Counted from the first letter of the stretch, positions 8,325-18,379 are shown. The stretch is 64,000 nucleotides of DNA from an uncultured Haliea sp. (GCA_913061115.1 CAJXTK010000001.1:1-64000); one strand, 5' to 3'. The notes: generated from the sequence alone by a model not told the origin. Numbers and translations are program-made.

Positions 8325-10322
8325 TCAATTAGACGACCCATTTACTCGGGACGCGCTAACCCCTAATGCGCCAGAATCGGTTGCCGAGGCAGGGCTATAC
8401 CAAACCGGAGAAGACCATGCCCGTTCCTGCACAATAGGGCGGTGCTCCGCGACACAACAGCCTTCATAGCCATCACTGATAGTCTCGGGCCGCGCACAGT
8501 TCACACCCGCCGCGGCGCACATCCGCTGGCTCCAGCGACAGGTTGGATTCTCTACCGCGCGCGAGTAATAGTAAGCGCGCTCACTGGGATCAAAATCCTT
8601 ATCGACCCATACCGTGCACAGGTCAGCAAAACCGCTGCCGCTGGTGGCGCAGGACTGCAGGTCGACCGCAGCACCGTTGTCGGCATTACCGGCTACATCC
8701 ACGACGCGCTCGTGGCGCTGACCGCTTGCATCCACCCAGCCCTTGATCACCTGCAAGCGCTGCAAAGGTGTGCCCGGCGTAGTCGGCGTTCCGGCATCCT
8801 GACTGGCCGTGACAAGGAAGGTAGGTCGCGTGTGTGCGCCCCGTTCATTAGGCAATATTGAGCCCATGGGAACACCGCCGGCATAGGCGCGCTCAATACG
8901 ATTGGGGGCCTCGCACAGGTTCGCCGGAAAATCCCAGCCGGCGAAGAATCGGCTAATAATACGCGGGCCGCTGGTGCCATAGGCTTCGCGCCGGCGCATT
9001 GCATCAAATAGCGCCTCGCGGCTATTTTCATGCGCCCACAAAACAGCGAGCCCACCCGGGTTGTAAATCAACTCATCAGGCAGACCAAGTGGAATTTCCT
9101 TTTCTGCAGACACACCGGCACCACCGTGACCCAAGAACAGATCTTCGCGCGCTGCACCGGGCGTACCCAGGTGCGTATCTGTGCTGGCAATCACGCCAAA
9201 CTGGTAGGGGTTTACACCCAGTTCGTTTTCGATCACCAAGCCATCGACCAGCACTTTGCGCACAAAACCAGTGTTCGGCGTGGGCGGGTCATTGAAACCG
9301 GCAATATTATCCTTGGGTAACTGCTCGAACGCGCACAGTTCATCCTCCGTGACACCCATCTCGAAGTAACATTCAGACGCGCCCTTGTGCTGCATGATCT
9401 CTACCAGCGGCTCAAAGCGCGCACGCGAGGCCGCATACTCTTCAGTCATTGGCGCCCCGTCATCCATCAGGCCAGTAAACATCGAGCCGGCACTGTAATT
9501 GGAATTATGGGGGATCACGAGGGAATCACAGCCGCTCCCTGAGTCGTTACAATTATCTCGCAGGGAATCCCACAGCAAATGTGCCGCAGGCTCGTCGATA
9601 AAACTGGCGGGGAGTCGCGGGACCTCCGCGTTGCGAAACACGACATTACGGTGCAGATTGCCGCCGTTGGAGGAATCCATACCGGTCCATTCGTATCCTA
9701 CAAACGTGGTGAACTCGCAATCTGCGCTGCGATCGTAAAAGTCCTCAGCGGCCTGTTGCGTTGCCTGCCAGGGTTGCAATGCCGCACGTAGGCACAATGC
9801 ATCGTCATCGCCGCACTGGCCCAGATGCGATTGCTCAATAGTTGCCATATAATTGAACAAATAGAATGCCCCACGCGACCAGTGACGATAGACGAGGCAC
9901 TGCCAGGAGTTGTAACCTTCAAACTCCGGCGTGTTACACATATAAACCTCACCAATCAATTCCGCATGATCCGACACCATGGCGAAATCTAGCGGACTGG
10001 ACAGTTGCAGCGAGCGCTCTGCCTTACCGTCCGGCGTCCACGGTTGGATGCCGATACGCTCGCCACGCGCAAACTGATAGGCCTGTGCTGGGGTGGTGCG
10101 TGTTCCCTGGGTGCTAGCATCCAGCGAGTAACGCGTGTGCACATGCAAATCCCCAAAGAAAGCTCGTTTCTGAGGCGCCTGCGTTGCGCATGGTACGCGC
10201 TCAGACTCAGCCGCCGTGGGCACCGCGAACAACGCCAAAACGCTGAATAACGTGCCAATGATAAAAAACTGTCGTCCTGTTTGAACCCGCTTACGCCTGC
10301 CTGAATTAGAAACCACTGACAC
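8325..10322 (-). CDS. Exported DUF3604 protein (PHP-like metallo-hydrolase fold), copy 1
   Basis: A 665-residue DUF3604 protein. Metal-site motifs typical of a PHP-like barrel are visible in order: FGDLHVHTRYSLDA, AMVSDHAE, FVGYEWT, VIPHNSN and STDTHLG, with HGGAG and RREAYGTSG after them. The family's reaction is not established; a phospho- or other ester hydrolase is inferred from the fold. A signal peptide ends near AAES, and many cysteines suggest a disulfide-bonded periplasmic protein. An ATG at 10343 is also in frame, but GGGAGGA (10337-10331) lies inside its first codons, 8 nt before a GTG at 10322, so the GTG is the better start. It overlaps the end of the upstream sulfatase gene by 17 nt, implying coupling. 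It is a close paralogue of the gene at 25681. Confidence 0.85.
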   Translation of the reverse strand: MSVVSNSGRRKRVQTGRQFFIIGTLFSVLALFAVPTAAESERVPCATQAPQKRAFFGDLHVHTRYSLDASTQGTRTTPAQAYQFARGERIGIQPWTPDGKAERSLQLSSPLDFAMVSDHAELIGEVYMCNTPEFEGYNSWQCLVYRHWSRGAFYLFNYMATIEQSHLGQCGDDDALCLRAALQPWQATQQAAEDFYDRSADCEFTTFVGYEWTGMDSSNGGNLHRNVVFRNAEVPRLPASFIDEPAAHLLWDSLRDNCNDSGSGCDSLVIPHNSNYSAGSMFTGLMDDGAPMTEEYAASRARFEPLVEIMQHKGASECYFEMGVTEDELCAFEQLPKDNIAGFNDPPTPNTGFVRKVLVDGLVIENELGVNPYQFGVIASTDTHLGTPGAAREDLFLGHGGAGVSAEKEIPLGLPDELIYNPGGLAVLWAHENSREALFDAMRRREAYGTSGPRIISRFFAGWDFPANLCEAPNRIERAYAGGVPMGSILPNERGAHTRPTFLVTASQDAGTPTTPGTPLQRLQVIKGWVDASGQRHERVVDVAGNADNGAAVDLQSCATSGSGFADLCTVWVDKDFDPSERAYYYSRAVENPTCRWSQRMCAAAGVNCARPETISDGYEGCCVAEHRPIVQERAWSSPVWYSPASATDSGALGVSASRVNGSSN

Positions 10323-11973
10323 TCTCACTCTCCTCCCAGCCATAGCGCACTGCCCTAGCTTCTATTCCATTATTTTTGTTACCGCTCGCGGGTTCCGTAT
10401 AGAGTTGCCATCGGCCACCTCCAACGCGGTATTCCAGCGAATGTCCGGCCGCGGCCGGCGTAATCACCAGCGCCCCCCCCTCCAAAGAGAGAGTCGGTGC
10501 GGGCGTCACCTGCCGCTCGCCGCTCGGCTCGAACCTAGCGACCATAGCGGATTCTGACTCCGCGCTCCAGTCCCCAGCCCTTGCCAGCCAGGCATCCATC
10601 TCACCGCGCATGCGCTGCAGGACGCGCTGATAGTGCGGTTCGCCACTCACATCGTGAATTTCAAAGGGGTCCGATTCCAGATCAAACAGGCGCTCCTTGC
10701 CGGGAGGCTCATACCACTGCCGCTGTGCCATGTTCAACTGACCAGCCTCATACATTGCGCGCATTTCACGCACCATATCGATATTGTCGCGAAAGGTCAG
10801 ATCGGTGCCCCCAGAGACCTCTGGATACCAACTGCGAATGTACTTATAGCGGCTATCTCGCACAGCCCGCTGCCGATCCATCAGTTCATCGATTCGGTCG
10901 CGTGAGGCATAAATATACTCGTTCGGGGAAGCATCCGGAGCGGCAAAATCGCGCCCTTGCATAATGCTAGGCACTGACACACCCGCCAGCGACAAAATGG
11001 TAGGACCCAAATCGACAAAGCTGATAAGGCGCTCGTCTATCGCACCGGCCTTCACACCCTCGGGGCGGAAGGCCTCCGGCCAACGGATGATCATCGGCAC
11101 CTTGATACCTGAATCAAACAACTCGCGCTTGCCGCGTGGTAATCCGTCGCCGTGGTCTGTCGTCCAAATCACAATCGTCGAATCGGCCAGACCCGCAGCC
11201 TCCAGTTGCCTCAGAATGGTGCCGACTTCAGCGTCCATATTGGCGATATTGTCGTAGTGCCGCGCCATGTCCGTGCGCACCGTGTTTGTGTCGGGATAGT
11301 ATGGCGGCACCACAATGTCCTGAGGTTTGACCCTTTTGGGTACCGGCTCGTCCTGGCTATACCAGCGCATCACTTGCATCAGAAAATGCATGGCGCTTTG
11401 GGGCCTATTGCCCAAGGGTGGAAATACGCCACTTTCATGGGTGACCGGAAAATTGATAAAGCCAAAAAAAGGCTGCCCCTGTGCCCGCTTGCTCCAGTCG
11501 GATACCGCGCCGCCTTCAAGGTCCCAGATAGTGGTTGGCCCACTATTCGCAAAGGGCGTACTGAACTGATAATCCAATTTGTGATCGGTGTAGGTGTAAT
11601 AACCTGCCGAGCGTAATAATTCCGGATACGCCTTGGCGTTTTCCGGCGGCACTGAATAGTAGCTACCCTCGGGGCGACTGCTGCTACGCATATGTTGCGT
11701 CCCGCTTGATATCGGGTGCATACCGAGGATATGCGCGGCACGACTCGGTGCACAGACACCGGCTGCGGTGAATGTATTGGGGTAGCGCACGCTCTGCACG
11801 GCAAGCGCATCGAGATTGGGCGTGATCGCGACACTGTCGCCAAACGCTGCTACCCGTGCACTCATATCCTCCGCCATTAATAACAGGATGTTGGGCCGCG
11901 ATGGCGTTTGTGCACTCGCCATTTGTGCGAACAGAAACAAGGCGACACAGGCCACCCGTTTACACATTGGCAT
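10306..11973 (-). CDS. Exported Cys-type sulfatase with C-terminal beta domain
   Basis: A 555-residue type I (formylglycine) sulfatase. The signal peptide covers residues 1-22. The metal-binding block RPNILLLMAEDMS follows, and the signature CAPSRAAHILG has the cysteine to be modified at C74. WTTDHGDGLPRGKRELFDSGIKVPMIIRW carries the late metal and Lys motifs. The last 65 residues resemble a chitobiase/hexosaminidase C-terminal beta domain. It should remove sulfate esters from an organic substrate in the periplasm. The ATG at 11973 has TGGAG 8 nt upstream and overlaps the previous gene's stop as TGATG, so translation is coupled. An in-frame upstream start at 12006 lies inside the previous gene. 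A formylglycine-generating enzyme is needed and is not in the window. Confidence 0.9.
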   Translation of the reverse strand: MPMCKRVACVALFLFAQMASAQTPSRPNILLLMAEDMSARVAAFGDSVAITPNLDALAVQSVRYPNTFTAAGVCAPSRAAHILGMHPISSGTQHMRSSSRPEGSYYSVPPENAKAYPELLRSAGYYTYTDHKLDYQFSTPFANSGPTTIWDLEGGAVSDWSKRAQGQPFFGFINFPVTHESGVFPPLGNRPQSAMHFLMQVMRWYSQDEPVPKRVKPQDIVVPPYYPDTNTVRTDMARHYDNIANMDAEVGTILRQLEAAGLADSTIVIWTTDHGDGLPRGKRELFDSGIKVPMIIRWPEAFRPEGVKAGAIDERLISFVDLGPTILSLAGVSVPSIMQGRDFAAPDASPNEYIYASRDRIDELMDRQRAVRDSRYKYIRSWYPEVSGGTDLTFRDNIDMVREMRAMYEAGQLNMAQRQWYEPPGKERLFDLESDPFEIHDVSGEPHYQRVLQRMRGEMDAWLARAGDWSAESESAMVARFEPSGERQVTPAPTLSLEGGALVITPAAAGHSLEYRVGGGRWQLYTEPASGNKNNGIEARAVRYGWEESESVSGF

Positions 11974-14117
11974 CAGGGATACTCCAGAAAAATGGGCGAA
12001 GTCCACGCCCGCGGCTCCGCTACTGAAAGACAGTTATCATCAGGCTGGGCATTCAAGCCAATACAATAATTGCGCTTGATGCACTGACCCTGTGCATTGT
12101 ACTCGCAGCCAAAGGGGTCACCAGCGATCAAGGCTCCTGGTTCTTGTATGACACGCGCATAGTAAAGCGCACTGCGCGCACTGGCACCGTACTGGGAATC
12201 CTCAAATTCCATCACACAGCCGCTGCCATCAGCGGGGCATTCCTTAACACGCCAAGGGTCTTCTATCAGTGGCCTGATAACTTCATCGAGGCTGACCTGC
12301 GGCCTGATACGAACAATTTCTATACGCGTAATCGCTTTGCGACGATCGCCGCCCGGCCGATAACATTCACCGCCACATAAAGATTGTACGCGATCAGCGC
12401 CGAGTGCGGCGATAGTATAATCAGGACAGCCCGGCTGTTGCTCAAAAGCACCCAGTGCGCGCACACGAAAGCGCGGTGTTTCACTGAGCATAACCTCACT
12501 ACCCATTGGCACTTCACCGCCGAGGCCATTAAGCAAATCGAACCAGACCAACATACGATCGCCTGAAGTTGCGTACACATTGCGATTACTGAGCGCATCC
12601 CAGATCGCATCGCGGTTGCGACCCTGCGCATGCGCAGCCACCAGTCCCCCCGTGTAATAGAAACCGCCTGACTCCTTGTCCGCCTTGTAGAAATCCGTCG
12701 AGATAGTTTCACGGCCCAGATCCTTGCTGTCAGTGTACAGCAGTCGATCTGTTTCCTTGTAACTGCTACCAGGACGTCCCTGATGCCCATCGCTAGAACC
12801 GATCAGACCAAAACGCGCACGCTTGGGCATACCCTCGGTATCAAAGCCCAGCGCCAAGTTATACTGCGCAGACATGCGCGGCACGTACATCGAAGGTGGC
12901 TGAAAATTATTTTGCAATTGCCCACACCCTGCCCAGTCATCCAGCGTCGCATCAGGAAACAGCTTACGCCCCTGTTGGCCTCGCTTTTCAACAAAGGCGG
13001 TGCGAGCTTGTTCAGCGTGCTGTGCGCACTCAGCAGATGCCGAATCGTCACAACGTGCTTGCGCGATCACCGCCGCCTGTTGGCAACACGGTGTGAAATT
13101 GGCAGTCACCTCCGGGCAGTAACGCTCGCCCGCGCTAGTTTGGCCGATGCGCTGGAAATCTTCGAACACCTCTGAATTGCCGTGGCCGGAATACATCTCC
13201 AACAGGTTTTCATAACGCTGTTCGTACTGATCCATCTGGTCGCGAAAATCGGCAGTCAGTGGGTTGGTGGTACCCCAGGCCAGGCCGTGAGGGATCACCA
13301 TACTGTCAAACCCCCATTCATCCAGCTTGCGATAGAGATCGCGCGGCGTCATCGCCACTTCCCGACAATCTGCCGACAGCTCGTTGGATGGCGCATCGTC
13401 AGGACAGACAGGTGTTTCATTCGACTCGTTTATAAACCGTCCCAGATCTGAGGCATCCTGGACACCATCTGTCAGGCTGAGCAGCCCCAGCAATGCCGCT
13501 GGTGCTTTGCCCAGTGCATAGCCTGGCGCGGCGGCAATGGGGCGTGTCGGCGTCTGACCCTCCTCCCACGTACGGAAGATGACATTCTTATGTCCGTAGT
13601 GACTGGGCACGTCGTCTTTCGCGCCGTTGGACCACTCCCAGCCGACAAAGGAGACAACATCCGGATTCGCTTGATCACCAGCGGCGGCATTGCACTCGCG
13701 TATGGATTTCACCGTGTCGGCCCACACGCGCGGGGTCAAGCCCTCCGCATGATCATTGATACTCCAGAAATCCAGCGCGGAGCAATAGCGTGCAAAGTCG
13801 CAAGCATCCGCTGGGGTAACAATACCGCCGCCCTTCACTGCTTTGGTGTTGAATACGTAGGCATCGATAGAATAATTTGTGTGGCTGTGCAGGTCGCCAA
13901 ACAGTATTTGCGGTGTATCGTAACGCCCTATAATCAGCTGTTGTTCAGTCGGGATATGATCAGGCCGCTCACTCATCGACTGCTGTATTGGACGCGGCCC
14001 GTCAGTCACCGGCACCGCGTACCAATCAGTGCCTAGCCAGCCTTTGCCCACAATATAAAACCAAGCGAAGGCCATACACAAAAAGATAAATAGACCCAGC
14101 AGAATTTTTTTCAGCAT
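11973..14117 (-). CDS. Membrane-anchored DUF3604 protein, copy 2 (divergent)
   Basis: A 714-residue DUF3604 protein. Residues 4-24 are an uncleaved-looking N-terminal transmembrane anchor placing the domain in the periplasm. PHP-like motifs are GDLHSHTNYSIDA (about 74-86), FWSINDHAEG, FVGWEWSNG, VIPHGLAWG and GSSDGHQG. The C-terminal third is cysteine-rich (for example LCGGECYRPGG), suggesting disulfides. It ends with RAWTSPIF, like the closing RAWSSP of the two other copies. The ATG is preceded by GAGGG 8 nt upstream and lies 15 nt after the stop of the upstream sulfatase. Its own stop overlaps the next sulfatase start by one base. It differs strongly from copies 1 and 3, so it probably acts on a related but distinct ester. 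Confidence 0.83.
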   Translation of the reverse strand: MLKKILLGLFIFLCMAFAWFYIVGKGWLGTDWYAVPVTDGPRPIQQSMSERPDHIPTEQQLIIGRYDTPQILFGDLHSHTNYSIDAYVFNTKAVKGGGIVTPADACDFARYCSALDFWSINDHAEGLTPRVWADTVKSIRECNAAAGDQANPDVVSFVGWEWSNGAKDDVPSHYGHKNVIFRTWEEGQTPTRPIAAAPGYALGKAPAALLGLLSLTDGVQDASDLGRFINESNETPVCPDDAPSNELSADCREVAMTPRDLYRKLDEWGFDSMVIPHGLAWGTTNPLTADFRDQMDQYEQRYENLLEMYSGHGNSEVFEDFQRIGQTSAGERYCPEVTANFTPCCQQAAVIAQARCDDSASAECAQHAEQARTAFVEKRGQQGRKLFPDATLDDWAGCGQLQNNFQPPSMYVPRMSAQYNLALGFDTEGMPKRARFGLIGSSDGHQGRPGSSYKETDRLLYTDSKDLGRETISTDFYKADKESGGFYYTGGLVAAHAQGRNRDAIWDALSNRNVYATSGDRMLVWFDLLNGLGGEVPMGSEVMLSETPRFRVRALGAFEQQPGCPDYTIAALGADRVQSLCGGECYRPGGDRRKAITRIEIVRIRPQVSLDEVIRPLIEDPWRVKECPADGSGCVMEFEDSQYGASARSALYYARVIQEPGALIAGDPFGCEYNAQGQCIKRNYCIGLNAQPDDNCLSVAEPRAWTSPIFLEYP

Positions 14118-14132
14118 CGCAATGCCCTCGAA

Positions 14133-15560
14133 TTATTGTCGCAACCAGCATAGAAATCGCCACGAAAGCCAGGCAAGCGTCAGCAAAACAAAAACGCACC
14201 CAATGAATACATAATAAATTTTTGGAGGAATCCATCGATAGGTAGATTGTAGTGTTCCGGGCATGCTCTCGATCAGCGCGTATAGTGATCGATACGCTGA
14301 GGCGGCGTCCGCATTCAGCTTACCCGTATCCAGCGGCGACGACTCCTGTGGATCCGATTGCATATCAAAAAAATCGCCGTGCTGGTACAACTTCCAACGC
14401 CGATCAAACGCGTAGCGCGCCGGAGCACCGGAAGGCCACCGCGGCTCGTAATGTATGAATAGTTCCATGCGCTGCAACTCGTGCTGACCCATGAGCACAG
14501 GCAGCAGACTCTCGCCATCTCCGGGGTAGTCCTGCGGGAGTGGCACGCCAGCCAAGGAGGACAGGGTCGGCAAGACATCATTGAGATTAATAAGACTGTC
14601 GCTCACCAGTCCGCTTTTCACCACACCGGGGCCCCAAGCAATAAACGGTACACGCGACCCAGCATCAATCGTATCGCCCTTGGCGCCGCGCACCTCAACA
14701 CCGTCCTGCAGACTGACAATATCACGCCCAGTGCCGTTGTCGCCGACATAGAGAATGAGTGTTCTGTCTGCAATACCCGACTCTGTCACCTTATCAATTA
14801 CCTTGCCCACGAGCTTGTCCATATAGGCCATCATGGCAGTAAACTTCTGCTGGTCGCTGGCGGAGTCATCGAGCATATCTGGCGTCGTTACCCAGGGATC
14901 ATGTGCCAGCACCATTGGATAGTAGATGAAGAACGGGGATCCCTTGTGCGCAGCGATATAGTCCAGTACGTAGTCATTGAATACGTCAGGGCCAAACACG
15001 GAGGCTTGGTACTGCTGCAGCTGCCCATTCTGATTCAACCGCGGCGCCCAGTAGCGCGACCCTTTTTCTACGTTCTTCATTTGCCACACCAGGTATTCAT
15101 CAAACCCCGCACCTAAGGGAAGGGAGCCCTGTAAATCTTCAAAAACGTTGTCGTATAACTGCCACTTACCGGCCACCATGGTGCTATAGCCGCCATCCTT
15201 GAGCATGTGTGCAAAAGTAGTCTGTGCTGGATCGAGGTAGCCGAAGTGCGCGTAATTACGGAAATTGTACTGCCCTGTCATAATCTTCACCCGCGACGGC
15301 GTGCACAAAGGCTGGGCATAAGCGTATTCAAAGCGCATACCGGCAGCGGCCATCTCATCCAGACGTGGTGTCTGGTAGGACTCGCCCCCGTAAACGCCAA
15401 CAGTTTCTGCACCAACATCGTCGCTGAGAATTAGGATAATGTTCGGGCGCTGCTCACTGCCATCGACAGCACTCGTCACGATCAGCAAGAGCAGGACGGC
15501 AAGCATCTCGATAACGCGAGTCGGCGAAAAAGAGCACATGCCCAGCAGGTACCCGCTCAT
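14133..15560 (-). CDS. Cys-type sulfatase with C-terminal membrane anchor
   Basis: A 475-residue formylglycine sulfatase. An N-terminal hydrophobic segment (about residues 19-33) serves as export signal. The metal block RPNIILILSDDVG is followed by the signature CTPSRVKIMTG with the modifiable cysteine C86; GKWQLYDN and LYVGDNGTGRD follow. Residues about 447-470 form a transmembrane helix with a short basic tail, so the catalytic domain is probably tethered in the periplasm by its C-terminus. The ATG at 15560 has a strong GGAGG site 5 nt upstream, which favours this start over the internal methionines. It is the first gene of the minus-strand run, divergent from the TonB receptor at 15983. 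It is coupled with an anchored DUF3604 protein. Confidence 0.88.
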   Translation of the reverse strand: MSGYLLGMCSFSPTRVIEMLAVLLLLIVTSAVDGSEQRPNIILILSDDVGAETVGVYGGESYQTPRLDEMAAAGMRFEYAYAQPLCTPSRVKIMTGQYNFRNYAHFGYLDPAQTTFAHMLKDGGYSTMVAGKWQLYDNVFEDLQGSLPLGAGFDEYLVWQMKNVEKGSRYWAPRLNQNGQLQQYQASVFGPDVFNDYVLDYIAAHKGSPFFIYYPMVLAHDPWVTTPDMLDDSASDQQKFTAMMAYMDKLVGKVIDKVTESGIADRTLILYVGDNGTGRDIVSLQDGVEVRGAKGDTIDAGSRVPFIAWGPGVVKSGLVSDSLINLNDVLPTLSSLAGVPLPQDYPGDGESLLPVLMGQHELQRMELFIHYEPRWPSGAPARYAFDRRWKLYQHGDFFDMQSDPQESSPLDTGKLNADAASAYRSLYALIESMPGTLQSTYRWIPPKIYYVFIGCVFVLLTLAWLSWRFLCWLRQ

Positions 15561-15982
15561 GACGCCTCCACATAGAAAAACAAATCTTGCGGAATGTGCG
15601 GTACTGCGCTGCCAAATCCCTGCACCCTCTTTACAGAGTCACACGCGATAGTGCCCGTCGTGATGGCGCTATCCCCAAAACAAGAGAAACCGGGTGTGAT
15701 TTTGCGCTGCGCCGCACGCCAAACTAGTAATTCCAGCAAACGGATCACCTGTGATCTACCGTGCACGCGGCTCAAAAAATGCTGGCAGTGAATACGGCGA
15801 CGAGAGTGGCCGGAGTTAAAAAAATTAGACGACCTTAGTTCGGGGGTGGTAATTGGGGCCATTGGAGTGTAAAACTCTACATACGCCAAAAATAATACAA
15901 TAAGTATACATGCTACTTGATATTTTTATACAAAATGCAAAGCATTGGCGCTAAAAGGTACAGATATCTGGAGAATCTAATA
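15561..15982. other. Gene-free divergent region between sulfatase operon and TonB receptor
   Basis: These 422 bp hold no gene I can support. A 110-codon minus-strand frame (15557-15889) has no recognisable domain, overlaps the start of the sulfatase gene and lacks a ribosome site. The right part (from about 15830) is AT-rich, as for promoters. Two short inverted repeats occur: GATCAC-CT-GTGATC at 15743-15756 and AATGC-AAA-GCATT at 15934-15946. No Fur-like box or riboswitch is visible. Confidence 0.6.
15743..15756. promoter_or_regulatory. Candidate operator: perfect inverted repeat GATCAC-CT-GTGATC
   Basis: A perfect 14-bp inverted repeat with 6-bp arms lies in the space shared by the divergent sulfatase-DUF3604 run and the TonB receptor. 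It could serve a dimeric regulator controlling both directions. No regulator gene is next to it. A CRP site is unlikely because the half-sites point the other way. Confidence 0.28.
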
Positions 15983-18322
15983 ATGAGAATCGCAAAATCT
16001 GTTATCACGCCCGTGTTGATCGGCACCGCCCTCTCCTCCCTGATTCATGTAGTTGCTGTAGCGCAGGACAGTCGGCAAGCTCAGCTCGAAGAGGTGATTG
16101 TCACCGCTACTAAACGTGAGTCAAACTTACAAGACGTGCCCATTGCTGTCACCGCGTTGTCGGGCCGGGATTTGGTCAACGCGCTGATAGGCAGTTCAGA
16201 AGATCTGGTTCAACTAGTGCCTTCACTGAACCTCAACAAGGGTGGCAACCCCCGACAAACCTCGTTCAGCATCCGCGGCATCGGCACCGTAGCATTTAGC
16301 TCAGGAATCGAACCCAGTATTTCAACAATGTTGGATGGTGTCGTCATGGGCCAAACGGGCATGGCGTTTGCGCAGTTGGTGGACATGCAACGAGTAGAAG
16401 TGTTGCGCGGCCCACAGGGTACATTGTTTGGTAAAAATGCATCTGCGGGCGTCGTGCATTTCATCACCCGGGACCCCACAGACGAATTTGAAGCGGAAGT
16501 GCGCGGTTACGCCACTGAAGATGAGGAGTACCGCTCTAGTTTTACTGTGTCAGATGGGCTCACCGACAATCTCGCTGGCCGCCTAACCGGCTACTACAAT
16601 CACGACGAGGGCTGGGTTGAAAACGTCTATGATGACAATACCGTCAATAATTCCGATGACTGGGGTATTCGCGGGAAATTGCTGTGGAATCCCACAGAAA
16701 CACTAGAGGTTAAATGGAGCAGCGACTACAGCGACAGAAACTCCAAATGTTGTAACGTGGCTTTCCACGCTCTGGACCCCTACCCTGCACAACCGCCAAA
16801 TAATCAGGAAAAAGTTGACGAGATTTTGGCGCAACTGGCCCCAGTTGTGCCGGGAGAAAAGAATAAAAAGGTGAACCTGAATGGCGAGCTTACCACCGAC
16901 ACGAGCGCCTCTGGCCACTCTTTGGAAGTCAATTGGGACGTCGGCTCACACACGCTTACCTCTATCAGCGCCTACCGGGATTGGTCGCAAAACGGTCGCG
17001 GCGACAACGACCAGTTACCGGTAGATGTGCTGGGTTTTATACAGGGTGGAAAGTCCGACCAAGATCAGTTCTCGCAGGAACTGCGCCTGACCTCTCCGGG
17101 TGATCAATTTATATCCTACGTGGCGGGCCTGTATTATTTCGACCAGACCGTTGATCGTAAATTTGACCGCTCCTTTGACGTCACCGGCACTGACCGAACT
17201 GAAGCGATCGCCGACTTTTCAGTAGACTCACTGAACTACGCTGCCTTCGGGGAAGCCGTAACCCACTTCAGTGAACGCTGGCGGCTGGTCACTGGTTTGC
17301 GCTGGACGCACGATGATATCAAGTTTGACTTCGAACGCATCGGCTCCACGCTGGGAGCCAATCCCGAGCCTTACTTCAAGCGCGACAATAATGAAAGTGC
17401 GTGGAGCGGTAAAATCGCGTTGGAGTGGAATGTCACTGATGACGCAATGACCTACGCCAGCTACTCACAGGGCTACAAGGGACCGGCCTTCAATGTTGGC
17501 TTCGGTTCCACGCCAGCGAATACCGATCCTGTTGACCCCGAAACTAGCGAGGCCTTTGAACTTGGCCTTAAGTCCAGCTGGTTTGAGAATCGCCTGATAT
17601 TCAACGTGGCGATATTTCATACCACCTTCGATGACTTTCAAGCCACTGCCTCTGAATTTACGCCCAATCTGGATGAAAATGGCAACCCGATCGATGAGAA
17701 TGGCGACGGGTTTGATGATGGTGTATTCAGTTTTGTGCTCTCAAACGTCGGCAAGGTAAAAACCCAGGGTGTGGAAATAGACTTTACTGCGCTGCCCATG
17801 GAAAACCTGACATTATCCGGCGGCATGGCCTATGTGGACGCGCAGATAAAGGAATTCGAAGGAGCAGGCTGTACATTCGGTCAGTCATTTCGGGGCGTTG
17901 GATATAAGGGACAAACCAGCTGCGGCAATGCGCCGGCGACACAGGATTTGAGTGGCGGCGTTTTACCTGCCACACCGGAATGGAAGTTTACTCTGGCCGC
18001 TAGTTATTTGATCCCACTGACATCCATGCCCTTTGACCTTGAGATCAACGGCAATTATCGCTACCAAGATAAAGTCCAATACGTCATTGAGCAGGATATC
18101 TACACAACCCAGGATGGCTACGGGATTCTCGACTTATCCTTAGTGGCACTCGATCACTCGGATCATTACACGGTGACGCTGTTTACCAAGAATGTCTTTG
18201 ACGATTGGTATTTAACGAGCGTTAACGCCTTTGCCACTACCTTCACTCCCAATGGCTATGGCCATCAGGTGCCACGCTACGCTGAGCGCACTTTTGGCGT
18301 TGAAGCGCGCTATCGCTGGTAG
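15983..18322 (+). CDS. TonB-dependent outer-membrane receptor
   Basis: A 779-residue receptor with a signal peptide (about residues 1-26, ending VAVAQ). The TonB-box region EEVIVTATKRESNLQDVPIAV is followed by a plug with SFSIRGIGT, VEVLRGPQGTLFGKNASAGVV and a long barrel ending RYRW with the usual terminal aromatic. This is the large 'iron complex outer-membrane recepter' type that marine Gammaproteobacteria and sphingomonads often use for organic substrates rather than iron alone. The ATG at 15983 has GGAG 9 nt upstream; a start at 15917 adds a stretch with no signal-peptide character. It is divergent from the sulfatase run and 57 nt before the ThuA/dehydrogenase gene, so it is likely the import port for their substrate. 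Confidence 0.9.
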   Translation: MRIAKSVITPVLIGTALSSLIHVVAVAQDSRQAQLEEVIVTATKRESNLQDVPIAVTALSGRDLVNALIGSSEDLVQLVPSLNLNKGGNPRQTSFSIRGIGTVAFSSGIEPSISTMLDGVVMGQTGMAFAQLVDMQRVEVLRGPQGTLFGKNASAGVVHFITRDPTDEFEAEVRGYATEDEEYRSSFTVSDGLTDNLAGRLTGYYNHDEGWVENVYDDNTVNNSDDWGIRGKLLWNPTETLEVKWSSDYSDRNSKCCNVAFHALDPYPAQPPNNQEKVDEILAQLAPVVPGEKNKKVNLNGELTTDTSASGHSLEVNWDVGSHTLTSISAYRDWSQNGRGDNDQLPVDVLGFIQGGKSDQDQFSQELRLTSPGDQFISYVAGLYYFDQTVDRKFDRSFDVTGTDRTEAIADFSVDSLNYAAFGEAVTHFSERWRLVTGLRWTHDDIKFDFERIGSTLGANPEPYFKRDNNESAWSGKIALEWNVTDDAMTYASYSQGYKGPAFNVGFGSTPANTDPVDPETSEAFELGLKSSWFENRLIFNVAIFHTTFDDFQATASEFTPNLDENGNPIDENGDGFDDGVFSFVLSNVGKVKTQGVEIDFTALPMENLTLSGGMAYVDAQIKEFEGAGCTFGQSFRGVGYKGQTSCGNAPATQDLSGGVLPATPEWKFTLAASYLIPLTSMPFDLEINGNYRYQDKVQYVIEQDIYTTQDGYGILDLSLVALDHSDHYTVTLFTKNVFDDWYLTSVNAFATTFTPNGYGHQVPRYAERTFGVEARYRW

Positions 18323-18379
18323 CGGAGCAGTAAGGCCGCGACATCACTTAGTGCAGTCGGTTTATGTGCAGGTACCTGG

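Noticed and set aside
14481-15116. 211-codon plus-strand frame across the second sulfatase
   Set aside because: It is antisense to the sulfatase catalytic region and shows no family motif.
15557-15889. 110-codon minus-strand frame upstream of the sulfatase
   Set aside because: It overlaps the sulfatase start, has no ribosome site and shows no recognisable domain.
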